From Eucalyptus grandis (taxonomy: Eukaryota > Streptophyta > Magnoliopsida > Myrtales > Myrtaceae), in NCBI RefSeq assembly GCF_016545825.1, contig NC_052622.1:12901001-12965000 (forward strand): 64,000 nucleotides of DNA. The letters run 5' to 3'. Positions 36,630 to 50,100 of the stretch are shown in pieces. The notes under the pieces were generated by a model. It ran no database searches and was not told where the DNA came from. It saw only the letters and a list, made by a program, of their open reading frames with translations. Each line of letters opens with the position of its first letter. The stretch's first letter is position 1. The position numbers and the translations under genes are program-made.

Positions 36630-36648
36630 TCTCTCTCTCTCTCTCTCT
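36630..36648 (+). repeat. (CT)n microsatellite
   Basis: About nine CT units just before the foldback element at 36689. Confidence 0.85.
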
Positions 36649-36688
36649 TAAACATTTAAATAAACGGTTACTCACAAACCAAAGCTAG

Positions 36689-37219
36689 GGAAAATTACTA
36701 AAAAAATCTTAAATATTTTGCATGGTTTTTTTTTAAATTTTTTTTTTGTTAATTTAGCCTTAAATTTTTTTTGACTATTTGTCAATATAGTCATTTCAGA
36801 AGTCACTAACATGGATGCCAACTGTCTTATGCGGCATGATCAGTACTGATGTGGATGATTTTTACAATTTAAAAAAATGATTTTTTCCTTCTTTTTTTTC
36901 CTTTCTTTTTCCTTTTCTCCATGTGGTTGGCGAGGGTTGTTGGCCATCAATAGGGCCATACGGACTTTTCCTGCTAGAATTTCGAAAGAAAAAACGAAAA
37001 AAATTGAAAAGAAAATTTCAAAAAATTTAAAATTATTAAAAAGCGTCACTCAACGTTGACTATATTATCATGTTAGTCATTTTTTTTTATCAAAATTGAC
37101 TGAAGAAATACATTGGCAAATTTGTCACAGGATTTAGGATTAAACTAAGTAAATTAAAAAATTTAGAATCGAATTAACATATGTAAAATAAATTTAGGAT
37201 TTCTATGGTAATTATCCTG
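36689..37219. mobile_element. Foldback element, family 1
   Basis: The left arm starts 'ggaaaattactaaaaaaatc' and contains '..cttaaa', 'gtcaatatagtcatttcaga' and 'catggatgcca'. The right arm read in reverse complement gives 'taattaccatagaaatccta', then 'ttcagtcaattttgat'. The arms therefore form a long inverted repeat of about 150 bases with many mismatches. The core near 36915-36960 has the gcgaggg word. Compare 38857, 51885 and 60554. Confidence 0.65.
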
Positions 37220-38856
37220 CCGAAGCTGAGTAGTACTTTGAATGGAGGTGTTCTTTCTCAATTCCGTTTTTGGTGGAAGGCAACTTGGTCTTATATATAT
37301 AATAATTGTGGAGATCGAGAATGCCGATGATGTTTATAAAGAGTCAAGGAAGGAGGCCATAATTGACTCCAAAAAAAAAAATCCAAATGAGAACGCCCCC
37401 AATCACCATTTGGTCATACCGCAATATTTAGGGTTTAGTTGGTGGTTGTATATTTGGTGGGCAACAAAATATTATACCAAGTCAAAGTTGAGGAATCTAT
37501 AAGGTTAAGTTCTTAAAAGAGGGACTATAATGTAGTTTTTTTTTTTTTTTTTTGACAAATGGAGGCTCAAGCAGAGAAGGTGACTCTCCTCCTGTTTCCT
37601 AGTGTGTGTTGATTGTGGGTGGGCGAGTGCGCAATGTTGTCTGATGATGCATTGGGTGGATCGATGGGGAATATTAAAAAAAAGGTGAAAATGTCACGAA
37701 CGTGCACTAATCGTACTTACACGTCCTAATCCTATTACATTTTTTCTAGAAGACGTAAGCAGGGGAATGCATTTAATCAATGCGATGAAAAATTCAGCTT
37801 ATTGGAAAGACTCTAACGCATCTAAGCCGTGTGACCTTATCTTGAATCTTGATCTTGACTCGTTTGATTTATATAGGTTTTGGCCTTTTTTTCCCCATCG
37901 TTTTATCTTTTCTTTTGAGATTTATGTGTAGAAGATGTCTCCGGCGATGTGCATGTCCTTTGCCGCCTTTACTAATCATCAACTCCCTTGGGTCTAAGAC
38001 TTGTCTAGAGTCGAAATCATATCTCGAGCCTCCTTAATCTCACAGTATCGATAAGATACATACCCGATCAAATCAAATCTATTTGCAAGTAGGATATTTT
38101 AAACTCGCAATAAATGTAAGACAAAACTGTTTCTCCTAAATAGTACATATACTGTGAAATTGTAGATTGGCTGAGTTGTACCTCCTTAATTAGCATAGTT
38201 TCTGCGACCGAAAAGGAACATTAGGATAGTGTCCAATCAACCCACTATCTATTATTTCCTTGAGTGCTCATCTAAAAGTCATCGCCTTCATGACGCACTT
38301 TATCTAACACTCGAAGCAATAAATATGAGAATCCATGATGTTTATGTTTCTCCAATAGTTTAGCTGGTAAGTGGAGCAACATCTTACGAATTCTAGAAAT
38401 TCCGCACGAAACACATAGTTGGCCAAAACTTAAAAAACATCAATGTAAAATTACCCCCTAAGTATAGAGCCCCACACACACATATGTATAATTATATTTA
38501 TAGAAGAAATTTCCATGCAAAAACAAATGAAGGTCGTCCTTGTTGACTCGAAATACTCAAAAAAGTCTTTACCTGCCATAACTTGGAAGTTGATACCCTC
38601 TCTCCTGGATCTGCAATTATGATTCAACACTAGAAACAACTCTCGTTGAATTTGCTGGGTTCCCGAAATTTAATAAGGCCTTGATAAATCCCATCATCAC
38701 TTGCCCATGTTTATTTATGCATGATTTGGTGAGTGTCACATCCAGCCAAGAGAGATACAGAGAGATGGATATTTGAATGAAGAAGATTACAGGGATCAAC
38801 CAAAACCATGTGATTTGAATAGTAGTAAAAGGAATTTCATCTAGAAGGTCACTCTT

Positions 38857-39597
38857 GTGAAAAGCACCCAAAAAGTCCTAAACTTATTACACGTATATCA
38901 ATTTAGCTCTAACATTTCAATTGTGTCAATTTTTGTTTTTTTATTAGTCCCAAACCTTTTGATGATTTACTAATATAATCCTAGCTGGAAATCGCTAATA
39001 CGGATGTCAGTCATCCTTATGTGGTGCAGCTAATATTGACGTGAATAATTTTTTGATTTTTCTTTTTTTTTTTCTTTTCTTTCTTTTCCCAATTGTGAGC
39101 CAATAAGGCCAGCAAGCCAACACCGAGATCCAGGAGAAGGTCATGACCCTCACCTCTTGGCTAATGAGGGCTGTGACATTTTCGCTTGGTTTGGGCCTCG
39201 ATGCCCTCCTAGGTGAGGGTTGCAAGCCTCTCGCCTATGGCCAACAAGGGTGTCGCAGCCCTCCCTCATGGCTGATGAGGGCGTGAACAAGCAAGGGACA
39301 TTGGCCCTCACCAACCCATATTTATAAAAGAAACAAAAAAAGAGAAAAGAAATTAATAAAAAATTCAAAAAATATTAAGAAATTATAATTTTGTTCTTAT
39401 CGAGTACCAATCATACTACATAGGATGACTAGCGTTAATATTAGTGATTTTTAGTCAAAATTGATCAGATGGATTACATGACAAATTGTTAGAGGGTCTA
39501 TAATTCAATTAGTACAAATGAAAGATTCATAATCGAATTGGTACAAATGCAATGGGTTTAGAACTTATTTGGTACTTTTCTTGATCATTCTCTTAGG
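38857..39597. mobile_element. Foldback element, family 1, with GC-rich core
   Basis: Left arm: 'aaaaagtcctaaacttatta', then 'atcaatttagctctaacatt', then 'atcgctaatacggatgtca'. The right arm in reverse complement reads 'aagaaaagtaccaaataagt', then 'tgtaccaattcgattatga', then 'atcactaatattaacgct'. The core (about 39095-39310) repeats 'ctcacctcttggctaatgag' / 'cctccctcatggctgatgag'-like words several times, a minisatellite in the making. Target-site duplication not resolved. Confidence 0.7.
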
Positions 39598-40289
39598 TGA
39601 AAGATGATTATGAAGATCACTTCATTGTGTTCACGTGGTTACAATTTGTATTAAGACATTTTAAAATAGATCCGTTAGGTATTGAATATCAACGTCCTCA
39701 TCATTCAATCAAATTAATCGCATATATTGACTATGATTGAATTTGATTGTAAGGACTCGCCTAAGTCAACAAAATCATATAACTCATTAAATAATGGAGG
39801 AATTACTTTATTTTTTCAATTGAAAAGAAGGCTTCGAGATAAGATCTAAAATCTTGTTTATTACATTGGTAAAATTCTAAAACCTACCAATAAATATTCA
39901 CCGCATTCCATGTTAGATCTAAGATTATTCATACTCCATATAGCTATTATTTGACAGCATCTATATTTCCAATTCCAGCATCTAAGATTGTCACCACTTA
40001 AAGTTCTTACTTAAATTTTCAATATTTGCCTTTTTCATCCTATCGAAACGGTCCCCTAAAACTTAATCTAGTGTCCAATTATATTTCCAAGCGCATAAAA
40101 GGAAGAAAATCTGCCGGTGTAATTGCTGGACATAGACAACTCCAAATCAATTATATACCCTTGGTTAGAACAAAAGTTCAGATTGCAATATTTAGCACCA
40201 ACTAATGGTCCAATTGGACCATATGTAAGCACGAGACAAGTCCTAAAAGGTGGGAAAATGGCGTTAAGGGTGAGCAATTCTAATTTTCA

Positions 40290-40830
40290 TACAAATTCTA
40301 TTTGAAACTTGAAACTTGCCCATTGGAATAGGTTCCTTACTTTTTGGAATCTAGAACCTACTAAAATATGGAACTTACATTGTCAAAGATTCTAGGGCCT
40401 ACACAAGTTCGACTTATATTATTAATTGAACGATTGTAATAAATTAAAACTTTTAATAACCACAATTTGTTGTTATAATCTATTGACCATAAGACACATG
40501 GAAAATATGAATATTAAAAAAATAAAAGTCTCAGTCATAAAATTGAAACTCATATTGGTGCTTCAAGATTATACATCTATCATTGAACGATATGCAATAT
40601 TGCAAGAACACGCGGAGACATGAACAACGAAAAATATTAAAACTTGTTTCAAGTTCTAGATTACATGTTTTAGATTCTAGGTTTCAAATTTTTCAAACTA
40701 AAAACTTGAAACATACTCGTAGAAACAGGTTCTTTATTTTTTGAAATTTGGAACCAACCCTCTATATCTTGAAACTTGAAACCTATAAATTCCCATTGGT
40801 TCGATTCTTAGGTTTTAAATTCTATCCTCG
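40290..40830. mobile_element. Repeat block with duplicated 'ggttcctta...gaacc' words
   Basis: The left part (about 40305-40360) and right part (about 40725-40810) share in direct order 'ggttc(c/t)tta.ttttt..aa' with 'gaacc', and 'gaaacttgaaac(t/c)t'. The middle is AT-rich. It could be a small LTR-like or MITE relic; no coding capacity. Boundaries are approximate. Confidence 0.35.
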
Positions 40831-41299
40831 AACTATGCTGACCCCTAAGTGGTATTGACCGGTCAATCAACGAGCAAATTAAGTTTTTTTTTTTTTGGAA
40901 ATAAGGGGTATGGATGGATAATGATAATTGCGAGGAACATGGAATTTTGTCGAGCCGTGTCTGCTTTTTTGCCAATTTGATGTTTATGCGTAATGTCTCC
41001 TTTTGCTAGCATAAGATTTGACAACAGAGCGGGCCTCTTTTTTCTCGCTACGATATGGACACAAAGGCGTCCTTCCGTGTTGGGCATCAAGAGGCGTGTC
41101 TGATGCGGCAATAGAAATTCGAGGACCGTTTGAATAGAGACGAAAGCAAATTTACGGAATGACGCGACGGACTTTATGTAGTCAAATATTTGAGTAAATG
41201 GCGATGTGTTCGACCATCGTGCATTGATTTTCCGTCTGTAGAATTATATGGTGACGAAATGCGCTGCGAGCCTTATTTTTGAGGATTGGGTTCCTTTCT

Positions 41300-42050
41300 A
41301 AATGGATGATAGATGGATATCTAGATGTCCCGAACATATGAAAATACTTCACAAAAGACTTCGAATTGTTTGCTTTCTTCGTATCTGTTCATCGGCCTCG
41401 GCCTCGGCCGCCGCTTAAGTTGAACCATGGTGAGTACAGCACGGACCGTGTCGATTGCGGGCTCCTCTCTCTCTCTCTCACACCCTCAGGAATGATTAAA
41501 AAGTTAGAATGCGTTGGGACATTAGAATATGCCGAAAAACGAAGGCACACGAAATTGCCACCGAGCGCAAGCGATGCATGACTAAGAAAGGAGAAACGGG
41601 TTGGGCGGGCTAACCGATCGTGGACCTCTGAATTCGGCGCCCGCGCGTGTACGACCGGGTCGCGTTCACATCAGCAGGAACGAAAACGAGGACCGACAAG
41701 GTGGTAAATACTAAAAAACCGAGACTTGATCAGCTCAAATTGGGAATTGACGAGAAAGGAAAGACAAAACCAAGACTAAAAGTAAAAACCCAGTTCAGCG
41801 ACCAAAAAGGCCAAAAAAAAAAAAAAACACACACACACACGAGATCGGTGTTGACCGGGTCAGGTCCGTGGTCGGCACGAGCAAAGGCGGAGCGCGCGGG
41901 ATTTTGCTAACCAGAACAGGAGCTTTGATCTCTGATCGAACCCCGAAAACAAATCCTGCTGAACTGTTCAGGGCTGTCCTCTTTTTTCACACGAGAAACT
42001 ACGCAAGCAAAACAGGGCGACGATGGAGACAGTCTTGGCGTCTTTGGTAT

Positions 42051-42089
<39 letters not shown>

Positions 42090-42743
42090 TTGACTGAGTA
42101 GCCCGACGGCAAAGCCGTCTGACGCTCTTTAAGAATTGCACAGATAAAGCCGGATTGGTATTTTTTATTTTATTTTAATGGTACCCACGGACACAACGCA
42201 CCGTCGCGACACTGTTATGAATGCGCGTTGAACGATCAAACCGAACCTAATCAATCCCCCACCCATTCATTTCCCTCTTCGTGGACTTACTGCATACCTT
42301 CCCCCATCTTTACTTCTTGGCTCCTTCCCCTGCCTCCGTCTCTGGCTGAGCAAAAGATTGGATTGTCATCACCCCTCCCCCCCAGTCAATAATTCTTTTC
42401 ACGTACATAGAGGGTCCTTTTTTGCCTGCTGCAAGTTGCCGGTCTTTCCGTGCGGCGGTATAATTGGTGGGATGGTATTGGGTGTGGCTTCAGCGTCTTC
42501 TTTTTGATCAATTCTTGCTCATGTTCAAACAAGGAGAAGAAGCTTCCTCTTTTGTTGGTGATGGGTAGTTTCCTGCTGGGCGAATACGACTGCCCTGTTC
42601 GTTCTTTATCCGTTTCGCGAGTCCTCTCTTTATGGGCATAGAAAGAGGATTGGAGTTCTTGAGAATTGTGAGATGGGTATTGGGTGTTGAGTGAATTCTG
42701 TAAAGATCAATTCTTTTTAGAGTGATTCGTTGATTGTTGCAAC
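41300..42743 (+). promoter_or_regulatory. Promoter and 5' leader region of the CDK-like kinase gene
   Basis: Compositionally distinct from the AT-rich DNA upstream, with a (AC)n run at about 41828-41842 and a long (GA)n run at 42053-42085. GA/CT tracts of this kind near plant start sites bind GAGA-type (BBR/BPC) factors in known cases; binding here is inference. The last 450 bases before the ATG are T/C-rich with no clear TATA. Open frames here are not convincing genes. Confidence 0.45.
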
Positions 42744-45700
42744 ATGGGTTGCATGTATTCTAAGAGTTCAGCGGTTGATGACAGCCGAGAGAGTCCCAAA
42801 GACAGAGTATCGTCTAGTAGGCGATTATCAGAGGTGAAAACTTCAAGATTGGATTCATCGAGGAGAGAGAATGGGTTCAGGGCAAGAGATAAGGTGGGTG
42901 ATGTGAGTGTTATGTTGATCGATAAGAAAGTGAACGGGTCTGCTAGGTTTTGCGATGATCAGATTGAGAAGAAGAGTGATCGTCTTCAGAAGCAGAGGAG
43001 AGAGAGAGCGGAAGCAGCTGCGGCGGCTGATCACCCTGGCGCTGGTCGGGTCCCCAAGGCGGTAGAGGGCGAGCAGGTGGCAGCCGGGTGGCCGGTGTGG
43101 CTGTCCGCGGTGGCAGGAGAGGCCATCAAGGGATGGCTTCCGCGACGGGCGGACACTTTTGAAAAGCTGGACAAAGTATGTTTAATTCTTGATCATGTAG
43201 TTGTTGATTATCTGATGGTTGTTTGTTCTATTATTTTCGGCCTTTGATTTGCTCCTAATATTATGAGTTTAATCGTCTTGATTTGGTCAAATTTGGAGGA
43301 TAAACACTGAGTTTGGTAGATGTGCATAAAGTTTGATGAGCATCCATCTAGGCACCTATTTCTTCTTGAAAGAGGTCTTCCTAAAACGATAACAAAATAT
43401 CAGTAATAATACTGTATAACACTACCCTGCAGCACCTGATCTACTGTGTCCTAATTTGTTTATGACATGATCTGCCTGTTACAGATTGGCCAAGGAACTT
43501 ACAGTAGCGTGTACAAGGCACGTGATGTCACTAATAACAAAATTGTGGCTCTGAAAAGAGTGCGGTTCGACAACCATGATGCTGAGAGCGTCAAGTTCAT
43601 GGCGAGGGAAATCCATATCTTGCGTATGCTTGATCATCCTAATGTTATAAAGCTGGAAGGCTTGATAACTTCAAGGATGTCCTGTAGCCTGTACCTTGTT
43701 TTCGAGTACATGGAGCACGATCTTACTGGACTTGTGTCGCGGCCTGATGTAAAATTTTCTGAGCCACAGGTACTTATATAATGGGTTTGATACTAGCTTT
43801 AAAACTTGAATAAGGCTCACTCATGAAGCTGATGAAAGAATTTTTTTTGGTGTAACGGGCAACCTCATATTGTTAACTCTTGTCCATAATCATTGCAGAT
43901 CAAATGTTACATGAAGCAGCTTCTAAGCGGTCTCGATCATTGTCATAAACATGGGGTCCTACACCGGGACATAAAGGGCTCGAACCTTCTCATTGACAAC
44001 AATGGCATCTTGAAGATTGCGGATTTTGGTTTAGCCAGCGTCTTTGATCCTCATCAGACCGCTCCGCTGACAAGCCGGGTGGTAACTTTATGGTACCGAC
44101 CACCTGAACTTTTGCTTGGAGCTTCTCGCTATGGAGTTGAGGTGGATTTGTGGAGTACCGGCTGTATACTAGGTGAACTCTATACTGGCAAGCCTATATT
44201 GCCAGGGAAAACAGAGGTATCCTATTCTAGAATCTCTCCATGCGCACAAATGTTTGGAGTTTAAAGATTTAGCCTTTATTTACACATACCTATGTGGATT
44301 GCTCCAGAAAATTAGTCTTGAATTTTGGTAATAGATGTAACTCTTAACGGGCATTTTCTTGTGCTTGTCTGTTATTTTGGAGAACAGTGTACTCTCTGCC
44401 TTTCTTGTTTAGTTTTTGGGTTGCAGATGTACTTTATGCCCACTACTTAATACATGATGTTATTTTCTAGGTGGAGCAATTGCATAAAATTTTTAAGCTT
44501 TGCGGTTCACCGTCTGATGATTACTGGAGAAGATTGCATCTTCCCCATGCAGCTGTTTTCAAGCCTCCACAACCTTATCGACGATGTGTCGCGGAGATAT
44601 TCAAAGAACTCCCTCCAGTTGCTTTGGGCCTCTTAGAGACCTTAATCTCTGTAGATCCTTCACAAAGAGGGACAGCAGCTTTTGCTCTCAGGAGTGAGGT
44701 ATTCAGATTTTTCTAATTCAAGTTGGACAACTGATTAACCATTTAACATTGGGCTATGCGGATAAACTCTTGCCATCTGTTGAAATGTTAAGCCATATTT
44801 GACACCTCTGCTTCTTGTTAATTTTTACAGTTCTTTACAGCAAGTCCCCTTCCTTGTGATCCTTCAAGTCTGCCCAAATATCCACCAAGCAAAGAAATTG
44901 ACATGAAATTGCGGGAGGAGGAAGCAAGACGGTATGTCTAACCTGATTTCGGAAAAAACATTGCTTAAATGACCTAATAACATATTATGCATCTACTTAT
45001 TTTTGCAATATAGCCTGAATAAGCTTTCCTTGTGTGGAGTTATGGCCTGTCTCATCCTTGTTTCCTGTATAAATCAGTACATTTTTCTTGTAATTGCAGT
45101 TAAATATGTAATTTTCACAGTTTGCAGTGCTTGTAATTTGACCATTTGACAAATCTGTGCAGGCGTGGAGCAGCTGGAGGAAAGAACGAGCTTGAAAAGA
45201 GAGGAACCAAAGATTCACGAACAAATTCTGCATATTATCCTAATGCAGGACAATTGCAGGTAGCACACGTTATTCATATCTATGAGTTTCAGCATTCATT
45301 GACCTTCTTTTTATAATAGCCATTGGTTCCTAGTTATTCCAAGGTAAACGTGAAATCAGGGAGGATTATTCCTGTCAGACTTCTATGTTTGCTGTAATAT
45401 CTGAGACGTGCCAGATACTGCACTTGCTATTCTGTCTGTTTGGCATCATACTGTTGTTGTTGTTAATGATCGCCTCTGGATTACCCATGCTTGCTGAAAA
45501 CCTCTGTATCTGGCCAGCGTGATTGCAAAAAGATACCTTGATTTCATGCCGAGACATCAGTACCATTATATGGCCACCGATATGAGTATACAGCATAGTG
45601 AGTGGTATAGTGTGATACAAGAAACGCATGTGTTTCTTTTGAGAGATAAAAGTACCTGCAGATTATTTAGTAGGGATGTTGTGTTCCGACATTCTGACAA

Positions 45701-47060
45701 ATTTCTTGATGAAAAGTTCAGATGAATGACTCAATGCACATTGTCCTGTGGGCAATTGCCGTGAGCTTTATTGCCGTGAGCTTTATTGCCATGGATCGGT
45801 AGTTTGCATACTGTCACAGTAGATGATGTTAACAAAATAAACTTTTCCTTTGGAATTTATACACACTTGTGATCTCTGTCTAGAGGATATGCCTTTGTAA
45901 GTAAATTCGAAGGAGGTTTGGTCAGTTCACCTGTTAGGACTTTTGTTCATCTGTGTTTTCTTTTCACTATTCTGATAATTTAAAAGGAGTTCTTGATACC
46001 GATCACTGTAAATCTGATGCAAGAACTAATCTGCTTACCCCAAGAGCGAAAATGTGGAAAGAGAGTTCTTGTATTTTTGGCAAAGCTTGTTCTGTCATTT
46101 TGTAACATAGAATGAAATTATTGCAGGTCAAACAATGCCATTCCAATGCAAATGGCCGAAGTGAAATTTTTGGCCCTTATCAAGAGAAAACTGTGTCTGG
46201 GTTCTTGGTTGCACCCCCTAAACAGGCGCGAGTTTCCAAGGAAACAAGAAAAGATTACGCAGAGCAACCAGATAGAGCTTCATTCTCGGGACCACTAGTT
46301 CCAGGTCCCGGATTCTCCAAGGCTGGAAAAGAACTTGGCCATTCAATCACTGTCTCAAGAAACACCAATCTATCAACACTGTCGAGTTTAGTCACTAGTA
46401 GAACCGGAGATAACAAACAAAAATCTGGTCCTTTAGTGTCAGAATCAGCAAACCAAGCAAGCAGATATTCAGGACCCATAAGGGAGATGGAGCCTGTGAG
46501 GAAGCAGGACCGTAGGAGTCATGTGCGGACGAATATTGATTATCGTTCGAGAGAAGATGGAAATTCCAGTACCAAAGAACCTGCTCTGGTAAGTTCTCAC
46601 AGCAGTCTCTCAGCTTGGCATGTCCCCTTGTGGTACTTTGTCATGGTTTCTTTTTTGGTGATATGGACAGCAATTCTGTGCTCACTTTAATTTACCATGG
46701 GGTCATTATAACTCCAGGGCTGCTGATGAAAATTGCATTTTAGGCAGTGTTTTCTTTATTGTTATGTTTGTTGCCACTTTGCATTAATCTAGTTTCTGAA
46801 TGTCCGAGCTCGATCATCTGATAACAATTTTTGTTCTACTCTTTTTCCTTCAGTACGGACGTGGGTCTGCAGGAAACAAGATCTACGTCTCAGGCCCGTT
46901 GCTCGTCTCATCAAACAATGTGGATCAGATGCTCAAAGAGCATGACCGTCGAATCCAAGAACATGCCAGGAGAGCACGGTTTGATAAGGCTAGAGTGGGC
47001 AATAATCATCCCCAAGCAGCCGTCGACTCTAAGCTCGTGTCCATGCACGATGCCGGGTAG
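42744..47060 (+). CDS. CDK-like serine/threonine kinase with N-terminal lipidation signal (At1g54610 type)
   Basis: Eight exons with consistent frame: 42744-43175, 43485-43769, 43899-44216, 44471-44698, 44831-44931, 45163-45259, 46127-46588, 46854-47060; about 709 aa. The protein starts MGCMYSKSS: Gly2 and Cys3 fit N-myristoylation plus palmitoylation, so it should sit on a membrane. A long disordered basic/acidic stretch follows to about residue 138. The kinase domain then reads FEKLDKIGQGTYSSVYKA (glycine loop at 145), Lys168 in VALKRVRF, HRDIKGSN with catalytic Asp263, DFGLA with Asp281, the T-loop SRVVTLWYRPPELLLGA and DLWSTGCILGEL. These are typical of the plant CDK-like (CDKC-related, CRK/IBS1-like) group with a MAREI helix instead of PSTAIRE. 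The tail after about residue 425 is Ser/Gly-rich with recurring SGPL(V)/SGPI words, seen in this group. Start chosen at the lipidation motif. Intact; cyclin partner unknown. Confidence 0.95.
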
Positions 47061-47511
47061 ACTCCCTGCAAAGAGCTACTAAATGTCAGATATATCTTCA
47101 AAGCTGGGCAAGCTTACCTGCCTATGCGAAGGGAAGCGCATATAGAGGCTTAGCAGGGTAGCTCATCCATTTGGTTTGGGATTTATCTTATATGTATAGT
47201 CGGCATCTTTCTCTGCTCATTCTTATTTTATTGTCATGGTAGCGAGGTGGGATCTCTGGTAAGGAAGAGTCGGCCACCTTTTAGTACACTATGTAATACA
47301 TAGTTTACGACAGGATATAGCAGAATTAGAATAAGGTCAATCTAGAAACTGATTTGTTTCTGAATGGCGCGCCGCGCACGCAGCAAGCGCTTGTAACCAG
47401 TGTTATGAGAAAAAATGCATCGCATCGTCACTTGAACGGCCTCTTCGGCTTTAGGCGGTTTGCTTGGCGAGCGCTAGTAAGACGTTTTCAATTGTTCAAG
47501 GTCGGCTTGGG
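47061..47511 (+). other. 3' UTR and downstream region of the kinase gene
   Basis: Contains the probable 3' UTR with several AT-rich possible polyadenylation words around 47290-47340 ('gtaatacatag', 'gaataagg'). No further gene seen before the repeat at 47512. Confidence 0.4.
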
Positions 47512-48164
47512 GTGCATATGACAAAATTTCTAGAGTAGAAATCAAATTTTGAAATAGAAATCAATTTCTGGCTATAAATTGATTTTTCAATTTCTATTCT
47601 CTGGACGAGTTTTATAAATAAAGAAACATGTTTGATAACGACTTAAAATTTATATTTTTGGAATAGAAATTCGTTTGATGACAAAATAAAATTTCTATTT
47701 CTAGGGGGTTGGCAATCGACGTTTGTTAGCCGGCGAACGTTTGACGACCGGTGGTGGGCGGTCGGCATTTGACATTCAGCGGTAGGTGGCTAATGTTCGG
47801 CAACCGACATCAAGCGGCGGGTGGTTGGCAACTATCGTTTGATGACTAGCGACGACCGATGGTTCGATGATTAGTGGTGTGCTTTTGCCATTTAGTGGCG
47901 GGCATTTAGGATCCCACGGGTGGCGAGTGGGGGCGAGCAAAGGACGAAAATAAACGATGGAAGAGTTTTTATTTCTCAATTTTGTTTCAGAAATAAAATA
48001 AAAAAATTTAGTTTATGTTTTTTACTCCAAATTTATTTCTGTAATAAAAATCTGATCTCAAAATAGAAAAAATTGAAATTATGTTATTAAATGGATTTTT
48101 ATTCTAAATTTGTTCGGGCAATGAAAAAAAAAGAGATACAGAAATTTTGTTATGCGCGCCTTTA
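47512..48164. mobile_element. Foldback element with (ggcggtcggc)-like minisatellite core
   Basis: The left end 'gtgcatatgacaaaatttct' and the reverse complement of the right end 'gcgcataacaaaatttct' are nearly the same, so the ends are inverted repeats. The AT-rich arms flank a core (about 47706-47940) of repeated ggcaaccgacgtttgac / gaccggtggtgggcgg-type words. Non-coding; presumably mobilised by an enzyme encoded elsewhere. Confidence 0.65.
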
Positions 48165-49779
48165 ATGGTTTGATATCGGGCATGTGACTTTCTTCGTGGA
48201 ATGGTTGTGCATGATTGATTCATATTCCACCAAGTAAGAGTAATTTTATATTTTGTTTCCCTGTCCTAAATGAAAAAAGAGAAAAAGAAAATATTTTCTT
48301 ACCAATAATCTTGTGATTATGTTAGGGTTTCGAACACATTACTCAAGAATTTCCAAAATTCATAACGAATCATAATAAATTTGTCTTTTAATGGGGTCTT
48401 TTAAAAAAAAAAAAAATCTTTAATCTTGATTGACCATTTTTGATATCCCTAATGGAGCTCACATTGCACTGAAAGCAAAGAACAAGTTGGGTCAACATCA
48501 TCCTCAATTTCAGAGCTGCCTACTCCCAAATCATGAAATGGGCCACTGTTTTTTCCCCCTTAATTTCCCGGATGTTATTATTGCCTTTTTCATCATATGG
48601 GAAGTGGAGACAGCTAGTGACAGGGGGACATCGCAGATAGGATATTTATTCGATTTAATGAAAAGCGTCCGCGCGATTATTCCCACTTTTGACTATTTTG
48701 TGCTTTTCCGTGAAAGAATGGGTGTCTGCCATGTTGTCGATTCCATGGTTATTTGAGAAGACTTTATGGGAGATTCTGTGCGAAACTCAAAGCAACAATA
48801 AATAATAATAATAATAAGAGTGACAAATTATGATTAAATTATTATTATCATATGGTTTGGTGTTGGAGATAAAGGTTAGTAAACCAATCATGGACGCCAC
48901 CTTGGACTAATGTGCTTCTCACGTCATGGGGTAGGGACATTCTCATCAACTCCTCCTTCCATCGTTCATGGTTTTTGAATTTTTTTCTGTTCTTTTCTTT
49001 CGACCTAATGATATTTATTTAAGCACTTGCGTGGTTTACGTTCTTGCCCATTTCTAGAAGTGTGATATTCTGTTTAAATTTCAAAAGAAAAAATGTTAAA
49101 TTAAAGAAAATTTGAAGAGGTCACTTGCAATTTTCAAGCGAGGAACAAGGGTGCTTCAAAAGTCAGCATACTAGAGGGCTAGGCCGTCCCTAGTTGATTT
49201 TGGATAAGCAATTGCCGTTTAAACTAATTGAGCATCAGAAGACAGCCAAATGGAAAAAATTAAAAAATAAAGTCATAGATAAAGAGAGTGAATTAGGCGC
49301 ACGGTGTTGACTCTGACCAAGTATTGGGGATGCGGTTCTCACCCGCCACCAGTGAGGGCCAAGCCACCCTTGCCGTGGTTGCAAGGATTGGGGAATTCTC
49401 TTTCTCTCTCTACTTTTTTTTTTTTTTCCTGATTTTCTTATTCGGTGCCATAATAGCGCCGCATGTCTGCTTTCTAGCAATGTTGACAATTTAATGGATC
49501 AATGAGAATCTAGATGAAATGACTTAATTGCACGGTTAAGAAAGATAGAGACTGAATTGCTAAGTTAAATGTGACAGGTCAAATTGTAAAACCAACAAAA
49601 CAAAACCTTATTCAATCTTACCATAAAAAACCAATCAATTCATCCAAAAAATCCACTTCATATATGATCTGTTCTACATCGAAAGCGCTGTGTAGGTGGT
49701 CCTTTACTTATTTATTTATTTTTGGCTTAGTTAGCTTAATTTTGATATGTATTTTACAAACAATTTGGAGATAAGCTAA
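48165..49779. other. Intergenic DNA without a supported gene
   Basis: A 108-codon open frame at 48430-48756 (+) has no recognisable domain and no splice or sequence support. The rest is AT-rich with poly-A/T runs. Confidence 0.4.
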
Positions 49780-50100
49780 CATAAATGACCCCTAAACTTT
49801 GGCTGAAAGTACAATGAGGTTTTTGAACTTTTGATTTGTTCAATATAATCCTTTAAATTAAGTCTATCGTGCATTATTGTCTCTAAATTTTTAATTTGAT
49901 CAATATTGTCATTGAACTTTTCATACATATCCAATTTAGTTTTTGAATTATACGAAATAGGGACTGCATTGAATGGAGTTTTAGTTTTGGAACGACATTG
50001 CAAATTGGATTAAAGTTCATAGATCATATTAAACAAATTAAAAACACATCACACATTGAGTTAAAATTCATGGATCATTTGTGCTATTACCCTCTATTAG
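49780..50100. mobile_element. Short inverted-repeat element (family 2 type, ~320 bp)
   Basis: The left half carries 'aaatgacccctaaacttt' and 'atccaatttagtttttgaat'. The right half in reverse complement reads 'aaatgatccatgaatttta' and 'gatctatgaactttaatcca'. The overall shape and phrases resemble the elements at 58190 and 62455, with no GC-rich core. Confidence 0.5.

Noticed and set aside
48430..48756. 108-codon + strand open frame
   Set aside because: No domain, no neighbouring exons, ordinary intergenic composition.
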